Source of the DNA: JAZNQN01 sp045656005
Lineage (GTDB): Bacteria; Bacillota; Clostridia; UMGS1883; UMGS1540
Length of the DNA: 64,000 nt
Reading direction: 5' to 3'
Assembly: GCA_045656005.1 (NCBI GenBank)
Contig: JAZOQG010000003.1
Location: forward strand, 1 to 64,000
Made by a program: the position numbers and the translations under genes. Shown here one piece after another: positions 16,951 through 27,300 of this stretch. A model generated the notes under the pieces. The model was given only the letters and a program-made list of their open reading frames with translations. It ran no database searches and was not told the origin of the DNA. The stretch's first letter is position 1. The number at the start of each line of letters is the position of its first letter.

Positions 16951-19299
16951 ATGAAGCTGCTTGAAAAACTTTTTCGCAAAACTGAATATAAAACAGCACG
17001 TGTTTTAGGGTATGGTGAAAAAAGTGCAGGAAAAGATTTCCGTATAAAATCCTACTACAATTATTTCTTTTCCTATTTTATCATTATTCTTATATTGATT
17101 ATTATCAGCACTGTGACTTATGTTTACGCAATCGGAATGATGCGTGAAAGCGCTATTGCAGAAAACAATGGTTATTTAAGTGCGCTTAAATATGATGCAG
17201 ACGAAACTGTGAAACAGATGATGACTTCGGCTATGGAAGCATCTTTTGATGAAACGCTTAAGGATTTTTGTAAAATAGGGAGAGAAGAAATAGAGAATAA
17301 TACATCATTGCTTCATGATGCAGAGCAGGTATTTTCTTCTTACAAAGACAGACTTTCGGAAAATTCGTTTTTCTTTTCGGGGAAAAGTGACACTGTTTTA
17401 AGTTTTGACGGTACAGCTGAGACAAAAAAGTATTTGCTTGAAAAAATCTCTCCCAAATATGTTCTTGAAGTAGAAAAGTATTTAAGAAGTGATGAAAAAT
17501 CCACATTTTTGCCGGTTAATACTTCAGGGGGAAAAGAAATTTTACTTTTCTTCTGCAATATGAACGAACTTCGATATGACGGGAGAATTGGCAAAATTGT
17601 TTCCGTAATAGACACCAAAACTTTTTATGATTTGATGGAAACAGTAACAAAATCAACCAAGGGTGCATGGTGTTACATTGAAAGTTCTTCCTTTGCAATA
17701 AACCCGCCGGAGGGGGACAGACATAGTCTTTCTTCCATGGGCAGGGGAAACGGATTTTACATGACAGAGGTAGAGGAAGACATTATAACAGCATATAATT
17801 CAAGAATTGCTGACTGGAAATATGTCTGCGTAACACCTAAACACATTATGTTTAAAAATGCAAGCACCATGCAAATTCTTGTCATTGTAAATATAATTTT
17901 GATGCTCCTTCTCGGAATGGCAGCAACAATGCTTTTAGTGCGCCAGAATATGAAGCCTCTGAAAAAACTTGTAACGGTGCTTGAGGATATGGGGCTTAAA
18001 ACAGGCAGTGTTAAAAATGAGTTTGATTTTATACAAAATGTGGTTTCAGCTGCTTTGAAGGAAAAAGAAGAAATAGGAGAGATTGTATATAGGCAAAACA
18101 AAGCTCTGAAACAATCGTTTTTGCAGAATTTAATAAGAGGAAGAATAAAGGGAGGAGATGAATTTAAGGCATCTCTTAAAGCCTTCGACATAAACCTTGT
18201 ATCAAACAGTTTTTCCGTCGGTGTGTTTTATATAAAGGATTTAAATAATCTTTTTAAAGAGGAACAAAGTCTTGATGTCAGTGAAAAACAGAGAATGGCA
18301 TCAATAATTATGGGGAATATTTTAGAAGAGCTTATCGGCAAACATCACCTTTGCTTTTCGGCAGAGATAAGCGACATGCAGGTTTGCCTTGTAAATGTTT
18401 CGAAGGAAAGGGTGGCATTTTTCTATAGCGACATGGAAGAGGCTGTGTCGGTTGCAAAAGAAAATATAAAAAAATATTTTTCCATAGATTTTTCTGCATC
18501 ATTTGGTAATGTGTATTCATCAATTAAATATATTCCCAAATCCTATGATGAAGCTTTGCAAACGCAAAACTATAAAAACATTGTGGGAATGGACGGGATT
18601 TTTAAATACGGGGATATCATGGATAATGAGGATGCGGGTTACGAGTATTCTGACGAATACGAAAGAGAAGTTATCAGTAGCATAAAGTGCGGCAAAGCGG
18701 ATAAGGCAAAGGAACTTGTTTTAAGAACAATAGACGAAAATATCCTTACAAAAAGAATTTCCGGCGGAGAAGTTTCGGAACTTATGGTAAGCATCAGTGC
18801 ATCACTTTTAAAAGCAGTGAATATCATAAACGAAGGAGAAAAACAAAAATACTTTACCGAAATCAACTCTATTTTAAAAATGGTTGGCAATTCAACTGTT
18901 GATGAGCTTAAAGAGAAAATAGTTTTTGTTATTAATTCACTTTGTGCATCTGCTCAAGACGAAATTAAAATAAAAATAGGAACTTTGGGCGAGAAAGCAA
19001 TCAGGTTTATTGAAGAAAATTATACAAACAGTAACTTAAATGCTTCAGCCGTTGCAGAAAGCATGGGGGTTCATGCGGCATACCTTTCAAAGAAGTTTAA
19101 GGAACAAACGGGCGAAGGGCTTCTTGAATATATAAATAAAGTAAGGGTTCATAATGCAAAAAGAATTTTGCTTGAAGAGAATGTGTCGGTTGAAGATGCG
19201 GCGCTTTCTGTAGGAATTGCAAGTGTCCGAAGTTTTGCCAGAATATTTAAAAAATATGAAGGCATGGCACCCGGTGAGTGGCGCAATGCCATAAAATGA
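16951..19299 (+). CDS. Membrane-bound AraC-family transcriptional regulator
   Basis: This protein of about 782 residues joins a membrane sensor to a DNA-binding output. It has a transmembrane helix near residues 35-60 (YFIIILILIIISTVTYVYAI), an extracytoplasmic cache-like region of about 250 residues and a second helix (ILVIVNIILMLLLGMAATML). A cytoplasmic middle domain follows, then a C-terminal AraC double helix-turn-helix (residues about 690-780, including AVAESMGVHAAYLSKKFKEQ and ARIFKKYEGMAPGEW). Proteins of this YesN-like architecture typically sit beside Lpl-type sugar transporters and switch them on in response to saccharides. I use the ATG at 16951, preceded by GGTGAG; TTG at 16939 and GTG at 16942 are alternatives. 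Ligand unknown. Confidence 0.9.
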   Translation: MKLLEKLFRKTEYKTARVLGYGEKSAGKDFRIKSYYNYFFSYFIIILILIIISTVTYVYAIGMMRESAIAENNGYLSALKYDADETVKQMMTSAMEASFDETLKDFCKIGREEIENNTSLLHDAEQVFSSYKDRLSENSFFFSGKSDTVLSFDGTAETKKYLLEKISPKYVLEVEKYLRSDEKSTFLPVNTSGGKEILLFFCNMNELRYDGRIGKIVSVIDTKTFYDLMETVTKSTKGAWCYIESSSFAINPPEGDRHSLSSMGRGNGFYMTEVEEDIITAYNSRIADWKYVCVTPKHIMFKNASTMQILVIVNIILMLLLGMAATMLLVRQNMKPLKKLVTVLEDMGLKTGSVKNEFDFIQNVVSAALKEKEEIGEIVYRQNKALKQSFLQNLIRGRIKGGDEFKASLKAFDINLVSNSFSVGVFYIKDLNNLFKEEQSLDVSEKQRMASIIMGNILEELIGKHHLCFSAEISDMQVCLVNVSKERVAFFYSDMEEAVSVAKENIKKYFSIDFSASFGNVYSSIKYIPKSYDEALQTQNYKNIVGMDGIFKYGDIMDNEDAGYEYSDEYEREVISSIKCGKADKAKELVLRTIDENILTKRISGGEVSELMVSISASLLKAVNIINEGEKQKYFTEINSILKMVGNSTVDELKEKIVFVINSLCASAQDEIKIKIGTLGEKAIRFIEENYTNSNLNASAVAESMGVHAAYLSKKFKEQTGEGLLEYINKVRVHNAKRILLEENVSVEDAALSVGIASVRSFARIFKKYEGMAPGEWRNAIK

Positions 19300-19338
19300 G
19301 AACAAAGTGTAAAGAATTTGTGTTTGAAAGAAAAAGTG

Positions 19339-19367
19339 TTGTTTTTAAATGTATAATATGATATACT
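19339..19367 (+). promoter_or_regulatory. Sigma-A promoter of secA
   Basis: TTGTTT, a 17-bp spacer and TATACT, about 40 bp before the secA ribosome site. Confidence 0.65.
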
Positions 19368-19411
19368 TTTATGTAATGATACTTAAAACGCTATTGTTTT
19401 GGAGGAATATA

Positions 19412-22141
19412 ATGAGTATATTCAAAAAGATTTTCGGGGACTACAGCTCCAGAGAGATTAAAAAAATAAACCCGATTTTACAAAAGGTTTTATCATACGA
19501 AGATGAATTCCGTGCACTTTCCGACAGTGCACTTAAAGAAAAAACAAACGAATTTAAAAAGAGAGTAGCGGAAGGCGAAAGTCTTGACAATATTTTGCCT
19601 GAGGCTTTTGCGGTTGTGAGAGAGGCGTCTGACAGAGTGCTTGGAATGCGTCATTTTCCTGTGCAGATAATAGGTGGAACGGTGCTTCATCAGGGCAGAA
19701 TTGCCGAAATGAAAACGGGTGAAGGTAAAACACTTGTGGCAACACTTCCTGCGTATCTTAATGCTCTTTCGGGTAATGGTGTTCATATTGTAACCGTTAA
19801 TGACTATCTTGCAAGGCGTGACAGCGAGTGGATGGGCAAGGTTTATAGATTTTTGGGTCTTTCCGTTGGACTTGTTGTAAACGGAATGGAAACACCTGAA
19901 AGGAAAAAAGCCTATGCGGCAGATATAACCTATGGAACAAATAACGAAATGGGGTTTGATTATCTGCGTGATAATATGGTAATTTATAAAAACCAGATGG
20001 TACAACGCGGGCACAATTTTGCCATTGTGGACGAAGTTGACTCCATTTTGATAGATGAGGCAAGAACACCGCTTATTATAAGTGGCATGGGTGACAAGTC
20101 AACAGAGCTTTATAGCATTGTAAACCAGTTTGTAAGAGGTCTTAAGAAGTTTAAAATAGTTGAACTTGACAGTAAGGTTCACCATGATGATATTGATGCA
20201 GACTATATAGTTGATGAAAAGGCAAAATCTGTAACACTTACTGCATCGGGAACAAAAAAAGCGGAGGCGGCTTTCAATGTTGAAAACCTTGCTGACCCTG
20301 ATAATATGACACTTTCTCACCATATAAATCAGGCTATAAGAGCGCATGGTATTATGGAAAGAGATAAGGACTATGTTGTTAAAGACGGTCAGGTTCTTAT
20401 AGTTGATGAGTTTACGGGCCGTATCATGATAGGCAGAAGATATAGTGACGGACTTCATCAGGCAATAGAAGCAAAGGAAGGGGTTAGGGTTGAAAGAGAA
20501 AATAAAACCTTGGCAACTATTACTTTCCAGAACTATTTCCGTCTTTATAAAAAACTTTCGGGTATGACGGGTACCGCCAAGACAGAAGAAAGTGAATTTC
20601 AGACAATTTATAATCTTGATGTTGTTGAAATTCCAACAAATAAACCTCTTTTGAGAGAAGATGCAGCAGACAGAGTTTATAAAAATGAGGTTGCAAAACT
20701 TCGTGCAGTTATAAAAGAGATTGAAGAAAGACACCAAAAAGGTCAGCCGATACTTGTTGGTACTGTAACAATAGAAAAATCGGAGCTTTTAAGTTCGCTT
20801 CTTAAAAGAAGCGGAATAAAGCATGAAGTTTTGAATGCTAAAAACCATGACAAGGAAGCACAGATTGTAGCACAGGCGGGAAAATTCGGTGCAGTTACCA
20901 TTGCAACAAACATGGCGGGAAGAGGTACTGATATTGTGCTTGGCGGCAATGCTGAATATCTTGCCAAAAACGAAATGGAAAAAATGGGTTACACAGACGA
21001 GCTTATTGCCGAGGCAACGGGTTATGCTGAAACTGACAATCAGGATATTTTAGAGGCAAGAGCAAAATTTGCAGAGCTTTATAAAAAGCATAAAGCGGAT
21101 GTTGATGTGGAACACGAAAAAGTTATAGAAGCGGGCGGTCTTTGCATAATAGGTACGGAAAGGCATGAATCAAGACGAATTGACAATCAGCTTCGTGGTC
21201 GTGCCGGCAGACAGGGTGACCCCGGACTTTCAGTTTTCTATATTTCACTTCAGGATGATTTGATGCGTCTTTTTGGGTCAGAAAGGCTTGAGGGCGTTGT
21301 AAATGCACTCGGACTTGGTGATGACGATGTCATTGAACATGGCATGCTCACAAAAGCTATCGAAAATGCACAGAAAAGAGTTGAAGGAAATAATTTCCAG
21401 GCAAGAAAATATGTACTTCAGTATGATGACGTAATGAATCAGCAACGCGGAATTATTTATAGTCAGAGACAAAAAGTGCTTGACGGTGAGGATATAAAAG
21501 ATGTTATCCTTAAGATGGTTCGAGATGTTGTAAGTGATGCTGTGGCAAGAAGCACGGCAAACAGCGATTTTCCTGAAGAGTGGAGCCGCGAAAGTCTTTT
21601 GGATTATTTCAACAATCAGTTTACCATGGTACCACCGCTCGAAATTTCGGCTGACGAAATCCTTGATTTCACAAAAGAAAAGCTTTCGGATTATTTGACA
21701 GAAAAAGCCCTCGAAAGATACGAGAAAAAGGAAAAAGAGTGTGGCAGCGAGCTTATGCGTGAAGTTGAGAGAGTTATTCTCCTTCGTGCAGTTGACAGTA
21801 AGTGGATGACTCATATTGATGAAATGGAGCAGCTTAAACACGGAATTGGTCTTCGTGCTTATGGGCAGCATGACCCTGTTTCAGAATACAAATTTGCCGG
21901 ATTTGATATGTTCGAAGAAATGATTGCGGCTATAAGAGAGGATACGGTTAAGTATATTTTCCGTGCAAGCGTTGAGCAAAAAATTGAACGTGAGCAGGTG
22001 GCAAAGCCTACGGTAGCATCGCATGGTGACGGAAGCGAAAGCAAGAAACCCGTTAGGCGCGGCGAAAAAATAGGCAGGAATGACCCTTGTCCTTGCGGCA
22101 GCGGCAAAAAATATAAAAAATGTTGCGGAATTAATGAGTAA
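19412..22141 (+). CDS. secA: Preprotein translocase ATPase SecA
   Basis: SecA is the motor ATPase that drives unfolded preproteins through SecYEG. It has 909 residues and is full length. Walker A appears as MKTGEGKTLVA near residue 103 and the DEAD-like Walker B as VDEVDSIL near residue 208. The preprotein-binding and helicase-2 motifs (TNMAGRGTDIVLGG, GRAGRQGDPG) are intact. The C-terminal SEC-C zinc finger, NDPCPCGSGKKYKKCC, binds SecB-like partners or phospholipid. The start at 19412 follows GGAGG by six bases; an in-frame ATG at 19349 overlaps the promoter region and is rejected. prfB follows 12 bp later, the common secA-prfB order of Firmicutes. Confidence 0.98.
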   Translation: MSIFKKIFGDYSSREIKKINPILQKVLSYEDEFRALSDSALKEKTNEFKKRVAEGESLDNILPEAFAVVREASDRVLGMRHFPVQIIGGTVLHQGRIAEMKTGEGKTLVATLPAYLNALSGNGVHIVTVNDYLARRDSEWMGKVYRFLGLSVGLVVNGMETPERKKAYAADITYGTNNEMGFDYLRDNMVIYKNQMVQRGHNFAIVDEVDSILIDEARTPLIISGMGDKSTELYSIVNQFVRGLKKFKIVELDSKVHHDDIDADYIVDEKAKSVTLTASGTKKAEAAFNVENLADPDNMTLSHHINQAIRAHGIMERDKDYVVKDGQVLIVDEFTGRIMIGRRYSDGLHQAIEAKEGVRVERENKTLATITFQNYFRLYKKLSGMTGTAKTEESEFQTIYNLDVVEIPTNKPLLREDAADRVYKNEVAKLRAVIKEIEERHQKGQPILVGTVTIEKSELLSSLLKRSGIKHEVLNAKNHDKEAQIVAQAGKFGAVTIATNMAGRGTDIVLGGNAEYLAKNEMEKMGYTDELIAEATGYAETDNQDILEARAKFAELYKKHKADVDVEHEKVIEAGGLCIIGTERHESRRIDNQLRGRAGRQGDPGLSVFYISLQDDLMRLFGSERLEGVVNALGLGDDDVIEHGMLTKAIENAQKRVEGNNFQARKYVLQYDDVMNQQRGIIYSQRQKVLDGEDIKDVILKMVRDVVSDAVARSTANSDFPEEWSRESLLDYFNNQFTMVPPLEISADEILDFTKEKLSDYLTEKALERYEKKEKECGSELMREVERVILLRAVDSKWMTHIDEMEQLKHGIGLRAYGQHDPVSEYKFAGFDMFEEMIAAIREDTVKYIFRASVEQKIEREQVAKPTVASHGDGSESKKPVRRGEKIGRNDPCPCGSGKKYKKCCGINE

Positions 22142-22153
22142 AGGATTGATATT

Positions 22154-23275
22154 GTGCTTGAATTTGAGCAGTATAAATTAGAACTTTCGGGAATGGAAAG
22201 CGAGCTTTCAGAACTTTATAAAGCACTTGGCATCGAAAACGAAAAAGAAAAACTGGCAGCTTTAGAGAAGCAGAGCATGGAGCCTGATTTTTATAGCAAT
22301 ATCGAAGGTTCACAAAAAGTGCTTCAGCAGATAAAACAATGCAAAGTTGCGATTGAGGGATATCAGAATCTCTATGACAAGTGGGAGGAAACCTTAACTC
22401 TTACAGAGCTTGCCATGGAAGAAGAGGATGACAGCGTTCTTGACGAAGTAAAAACGGGTTTTAATTCTCTTTTGAAAGAACTTGAAAACGTTAAACTTTC
22501 GGCACTTTTGTCAGGACCTTACGATAAAAGTAACTGCATTATTTCCGTTCATGCGGGCGCGGGCGGAACAGAGGCGCAGGATTGGGCACAGATGCTTCTT
22601 CGCATGTATCAGCGCTTTGCCGAAAGAAGAGGATATAAACTTACAACACTCGATTATCTTGACGGAGATGAGGCAGGCGTTAAAAGTGCTACTATATTAA
22701 TAGAAGGAACTAATGCTTACGGATATTTGAAATGCGAAAAAGGTGTTCACCGACTTGTTAGAATTTCACCCTTTGATGCTTCAAGCAGAAGGCATACTTC
22801 CTTTGCATCGATTGACGTAATGCCTGACCTTGATGAAAGTATTGATATAAAAATTAATCCTGAGGATTTGAAGGTTGACACTTACAGGGCGAGCGGTGCA
22901 GGCGGTCAGCACGTTAATAAAACGGAGTCTGCAATAAGAATTACGCACATTCCCACAGGGGTCGTGGTTTCTTGTCAGAATGAACGTTCGCAGCACAAAA
23001 ACCGTGACTTTGCGATGAAAATGCTCAAAGCAAAGCTTGTTGAAATTGCGGAACGCGAACAAAAAGAAAGAATAGAAGACATTAAAGGTGAACAGAAGGA
23101 AATTGGTTGGGGAAGCCAGATAAGGTCTTATGTGTTCCATCCCTACAGCATGGTTAAAGACCATAGAACTTCTTACGAGGTTGGAAATACCACCGCCGTT
23201 ATGGACGGAGATCTGGACGGCTTTATAAACGAGTATTTAAAAGCGGCGAATTTGGGAGAACTTAATCTCAAATAA
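22154..23275 (+). CDS. prfB: Peptide chain release factor 2
   Basis: RF2 reads UGA and UAA stop codons and triggers peptide release. It has 373 residues. The anticodon-like SPF tripeptide lies in RISPFDASSRRHTSF, and the catalytic GGQ in GAGGQHVNKTES. The start is GTG at 22154 with AAGGA eight bases upstream. Most prfB genes carry an in-frame UGA around codon 25 that requires +1 frameshifting. Here the frame is continuous, and the corresponding position reads GCA CTT GGC ATC, so autoregulation by frameshifting is absent. It is likely cotranscribed with secA. Confidence 0.97.
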   Translation: MLEFEQYKLELSGMESELSELYKALGIENEKEKLAALEKQSMEPDFYSNIEGSQKVLQQIKQCKVAIEGYQNLYDKWEETLTLTELAMEEEDDSVLDEVKTGFNSLLKELENVKLSALLSGPYDKSNCIISVHAGAGGTEAQDWAQMLLRMYQRFAERRGYKLTTLDYLDGDEAGVKSATILIEGTNAYGYLKCEKGVHRLVRISPFDASSRRHTSFASIDVMPDLDESIDIKINPEDLKVDTYRASGAGGQHVNKTESAIRITHIPTGVVVSCQNERSQHKNRDFAMKMLKAKLVEIAEREQKERIEDIKGEQKEIGWGSQIRSYVFHPYSMVKDHRTSYEVGNTTAVMDGDLDGFINEYLKAANLGELNLK

Positions 23276-23316
23276 AGTTACCGTCAGGTAATTTAAAATA
23301 AAAAGGAGAGATAAAG

Positions 23317-23934
23317 ATGATTAAAAAAACTTTAGTAGTGGCACTTGCTATGATGCTTTTGTTAAGCGTTGGAGCTTTTGCTGAAACAAAACCTTCGGCT
23401 TGGGCAGAAGGTGAAATTGGCTCTGTATATCCCGAAATGTTTAAATCGATGCAGATTGATTTGGATTATCAGCGCCCCATAACAAGAGCAGAGTTTGCAA
23501 TGCTTGCATTTTCTGTTTACAAGGACATAAACGGAGGACTTCCACAGATTCAGGCACAGGATGTTTTTGATGATATCGGAGCTGAAACTGTTGATATGTT
23601 CGTTCCTATGGCGGCGGCAGTTGGTATTGTAAGAGGTGTGTCGGCAACAGAATTTTTGCCCAGAAACCCAATTACAAGACAAGAGCTTTGCACAATGCTT
23701 ACAAGAATTTTTGCACAGCTTGATGCTTCTTATGCTGCAGACAGCGCGGCAGCAGCAGGCAGTACCTTGAAATTTGCAGATAACTCATCCGTTGCAGAAT
23801 GGGCAAAAGTACCGGTTGAATACTGCGTTTCCAAAGGCATAATCAAAGGTGTTTCCGAAACAGAACTCGCACCGCTTTCAAATGTTTCTGTGGAACAGGC
23901 AATGGTAATGTGCAACAGAATAGTTACAAAATAG
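23317..23934 (+). CDS. Small secreted SLH-domain protein
   Basis: This exported protein of 205 residues has a signal peptide (residues 1-22, ending AFAETK). Most of the mature part consists of two or three divergent SLH repeats. Visible landmarks are ITRAEFAMLAFSVY, the GIVRGVSATEFLPRNPITRQE block and GIIKGVSETELAPLSNVSVEQA. SLH domains bind pyruvylated secondary wall polymers. With no other domain attached, it may be a wall-coating protein or a partner of the large SLH protein downstream. A strong AAGGAGA ribosome site precedes it, and a terminator (23979-24013) follows. Confidence 0.85.
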   Translation: MIKKTLVVALAMMLLLSVGAFAETKPSAWAEGEIGSVYPEMFKSMQIDLDYQRPITRAEFAMLAFSVYKDINGGLPQIQAQDVFDDIGAETVDMFVPMAAAVGIVRGVSATEFLPRNPITRQELCTMLTRIFAQLDASYAADSAAAAGSTLKFADNSSVAEWAKVPVEYCVSKGIIKGVSETELAPLSNVSVEQAMVMCNRIVTK

Positions 23935-23978
23935 TTTACTCGATAAAATTTACAAACCATATTTAATTAATATGTTTA

Positions 23979-24013
23979 ATAAAACCATTCGTTATCAGCG
24001 GATGGTTTTATTA
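23979..24013 (+). terminator. Terminator after the small SLH gene
   Basis: AATAAAACCAT pairs with ATGGTTTTATT, followed by ATTAATG. It starts about 45 bp after the stop codon. Confidence 0.75.
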
Positions 24014-24124
24014 TTAATGTTATGATAAGGGAATTTGATACATATAATTAATATATAAATAGGTAGAAATCCCGTAAAAAAGAAAAAAATGGAAATAAAA
24101 AACATAAAAAATTGTCGTAAAGCA

Positions 24125-24267
24125 TTGACAAATTGGAAAAATTAAGGTAAACTGTAGTATGGTAATAGGAATATCTGTACTTTTATGGCACTTCTGTGAA
24201 AGCAATTTTACAGTTTTGTTACAACTGCAAAAAGTGCATTGACGTACTTTGAAAGCGGTGTTATAAT
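24125..24267 (+). promoter_or_regulatory. Tandem sigma-A promoters of the large SLH gene
   Basis: Two promoters lie in the 450-bp gap. The upstream one is TTGACA-17-TAAACT (24125-24153), and the downstream one is TTGACG-17-TATAAT (24239-24267). Two strong promoters and a GGAGG site suggest very high expression, as expected for an S-layer protein. Confidence 0.8.
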
Positions 24268-24306
24268 CAAGTCATAAGAGGAGCAGTATTTCTGTTTCTC
24301 GGCACG

Positions 24307-24354
24307 GTCGCATATGAAAGAGATGCGGCAGGTGCAAATCCCACATCTCTTTCA
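24307..24354 (+). promoter_or_regulatory. Structured 5' leader of the large SLH gene
   Basis: Within the roughly 110-nt untranslated leader, TGAAAGAGATG (24315-24325) pairs perfectly with CATCTCTTTCA (24344-24354). An alternative 7-bp stem, GTCGCAT (24307-24313) with ATGCGGC (24323-24329), shares three bases with it, so the two are mutually exclusive. It may stabilise the mRNA or act as a switch; no known riboswitch class was recognised. Confidence 0.5.
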
Positions 24355-24386
24355 CAATAAATATTTTTAAGGAGGATTTGAGAATT

Positions 24387-27300
24387 ATGAAAAATCTCAA
24401 AAAGGTTCTGGCATTTGTAGTTGTATTTGCAATGATGCTTACAAGCGCTGTATCCGCGGCTTCTTTCCCGGATGTTGCTGACGATGCATCTTATGCAGAA
24501 GCTGCTACAATCTTGTCCTCACTCGGTCTTATGATTGGTGATGACATGGGTAATTTCAACCCCGACAAAATTTTAACAAGAGCTGAAGCTACAGCACTCA
24601 TCATGAGAGCTAAAGGTCTTGAGAGCGCATCAGCAGGTGCTGCAGGTGCAACTCAGTTCACAGACGTAGCTGCAGATCACTGGGCATCCGGATACATTAA
24701 CCTCGCTGCACAGAGCAACGTTGTTGCAGGTTACGGCGACGGAACATTCGGTCCTGAAAACGAAGTAAAATACGAAGAGTTTGTAAAAATGGTAGTAGCT
24801 GCTCTCGGTTACACACCTAAAGCAAACACACTCGGCGGATATCCTTCCGGATACCTTATCATTGCTTCACAGGAAAACATCACTAAAGGTGCTGCAGGTG
24901 CTGCAGGTCAGCCCGCTCCAAGAAGCACAGTTGCTCAGCTTCTCTTCAACTCACTCGACGTTTTCATTATGGAACAGACAGTATTCGTTGAAGGCGAAGA
25001 AAGATTTGAGCCAAGCGAAACAAAAACACTTCTTAACACATACCTTGGTGTTAACAAATACGAAGGTTATGTAACAGAAGTTAATCAGGTTCCTGTTGCT
25101 TCTGACGAAGAAACAACAATTGACATTGATGTTGTAAAAGTTGACAAGAAAGCTGTTGAAAAAGCAAGCACAACTTATGACATTAACGACCTTGTAATCG
25201 GCGAATGTGCAAACGCTGCTACACTTCTTGGCTACTATGTAACAGCATATGTTGGCGAAGATGAAATCACAGGCGGCGATGTTCTTAAAGCTATCGCTCC
25301 TAAGACAGGTAAAAATGAAGTTGTTACTGTAGATTACAGTCAGATTACTGACTTTACACCTGCTACAGGTGCTACAGAAAGCGCAGATGTAGAAATTATT
25401 TACTACCTCGAAAATGAAACAGACAGAGCTGAAAAAGAACTCGAAGTTTCTGCTGCTGCATGGTACTTCAATGGCGATGCAGATACTACTGATTATGCAC
25501 TTTCTTTCCTCGAAGAAGGTACTCCCGGTGTTATCACATTCCTCAGCAACGATGGTACTGAAGGTTATGAATATGCATTTGTAAAAGCTTATGGTGCTAA
25601 CTACCTCGTTGGTGAAGTTGATGCTGAAAACAACATTCTTATCGACAAAGATAACAACCCAATTGATATTGATATCGAAGATGAAAACGTTGTTTACACA
25701 TTCATCAAAGATGGTGTTGTAGTTTCTTATGACGACATCAAAGCTGGCGACGTTCTCACACTTGCTGAATCAGTACTTGGTGATTTAGTAACTGTTTACG
25801 TTTCTGACGCAGTTGTTGAAGGTACTGTTACAGAAATTGGTTCTGCTGACGGCGAAGCAACATATGCTATCGGCGGCGAAGAATACAAAGCTGTTTCTTC
25901 AAGCGTAACAGGTCTTAAGATGGGTGCTGAAGGTAAATTCTACCTCAACGTTGACGGCAGAATTGCTTTTGCAGAAGCTATTAGCTCTGCTTCCGATAAC
26001 TATGCTTACCTCCTCGATGCTGATGTTACAGCAGGTCTTGGCGGTGACGTAATCGAAGTTAAATTTATCAACGCTGCAGGCGAATGGAGCATTGCTGAAT
26101 TTGCTTCTAAAGTAACTGTAAATGATGGTGACGCAATCGACGTAACTGCTTCTAGTGCTGATTTTGGTATCATCACAAAATCCGGTGAGTCCGTTACTAT
26201 TGATGAAGATAACAGATTCTTCACATTTGAACTTAACAGCGCTGGCAAAATCAGAAAGATCTATACTGCAGTAGATGGTTATGATGTTGACAGATTCTCA
26301 CTTGATGCTGACGGCTCAGCTGAGTGGAAAGCTAGCACAAACAGACTCGGTAACATTTACCTTACAGAGAATACAAAAATCTTCTACGTTGATCAGAACT
26401 TAACTGCTGAAAATGAAGCAGATAGAATTCCTAAAGAAGAAAAAGACATCCAGGTTGGAACTATTTCTTCCCTTATCGATGGCGAAGAGTATGATTCTGT
26501 AATGTTCTACGACAGAGATTCTGAAATGTATGCAGGTGCAGTTGTTATTCTTAACTCCAACCCAGGTATCAGCGATGCAATGCACCCAATGGTACTCACA
26601 AAAGTATCCACAGGTACAAACGATGCAGGCGCTAAAGTTATCAAACTTTATGGTTACCAGAATGGTGAAGCTGTAACAGCTGAATGCAATGAAGATGTTG
26701 CATCAGTTTCTGCTGTAGCTGGTGACGTTATCCTCTTTAACGTTGATGCTGAAGGTAAAGTTGATGAAATCAGTGTTATCATGACAGCTGCTGAAGCTAA
26801 AGAGGCTACTATCGACGATGCATACTATGCTTTCGACGCTGCTAATGGTGATAAAGAAGTTCTCCACCACTTTGGTTTGGTAGAGAAGAAGAGTGGTAAC
26901 ATTGTAACACTTAAAGGTGCTGATGATGTACTCCTCAAAGGTTCAAACCTTAACTTCTACGTTGTAAATGTTAACAGAGATACTGCTGTTGTAAGCACAG
27001 GTTCTTACAATGATATTACAGCTGAACCTACAAGAACAGGTAACAAAGTTGCTACAGTATTGTTCGTTCGTGAATTTGAAGGTGAGCCTGTAATCGCTGT
27101 TGCTTACCAGATGACATACAGCGAAGCTGTTAAAGAGGCTTGGGCTCCAATTACAATTGATGCAAAATACTTTGCTGATGCTGAAGATGCTACAGAATAT
27201 TATGGTACAGATTGTGCTGATTTAACAATGGGTATCAAGGCTTCCAAAGCACTCAATGCTGTTAAACACTTTGTTGTTATCGAAAACGAAGATGGCCATA

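Noticed and set aside
21278..21871. A 197-codon open frame antisense to secA
   Set aside because: secA is complete on the plus strand with all motifs. The antisense translation is compositionally odd and has no start signal.
24300..24386. A known riboswitch class in front of the large SLH gene
   Set aside because: The GGTGCAAATCCC stretch superficially recalls tRNA or cobalamin elements, but the required conserved boxes are missing.
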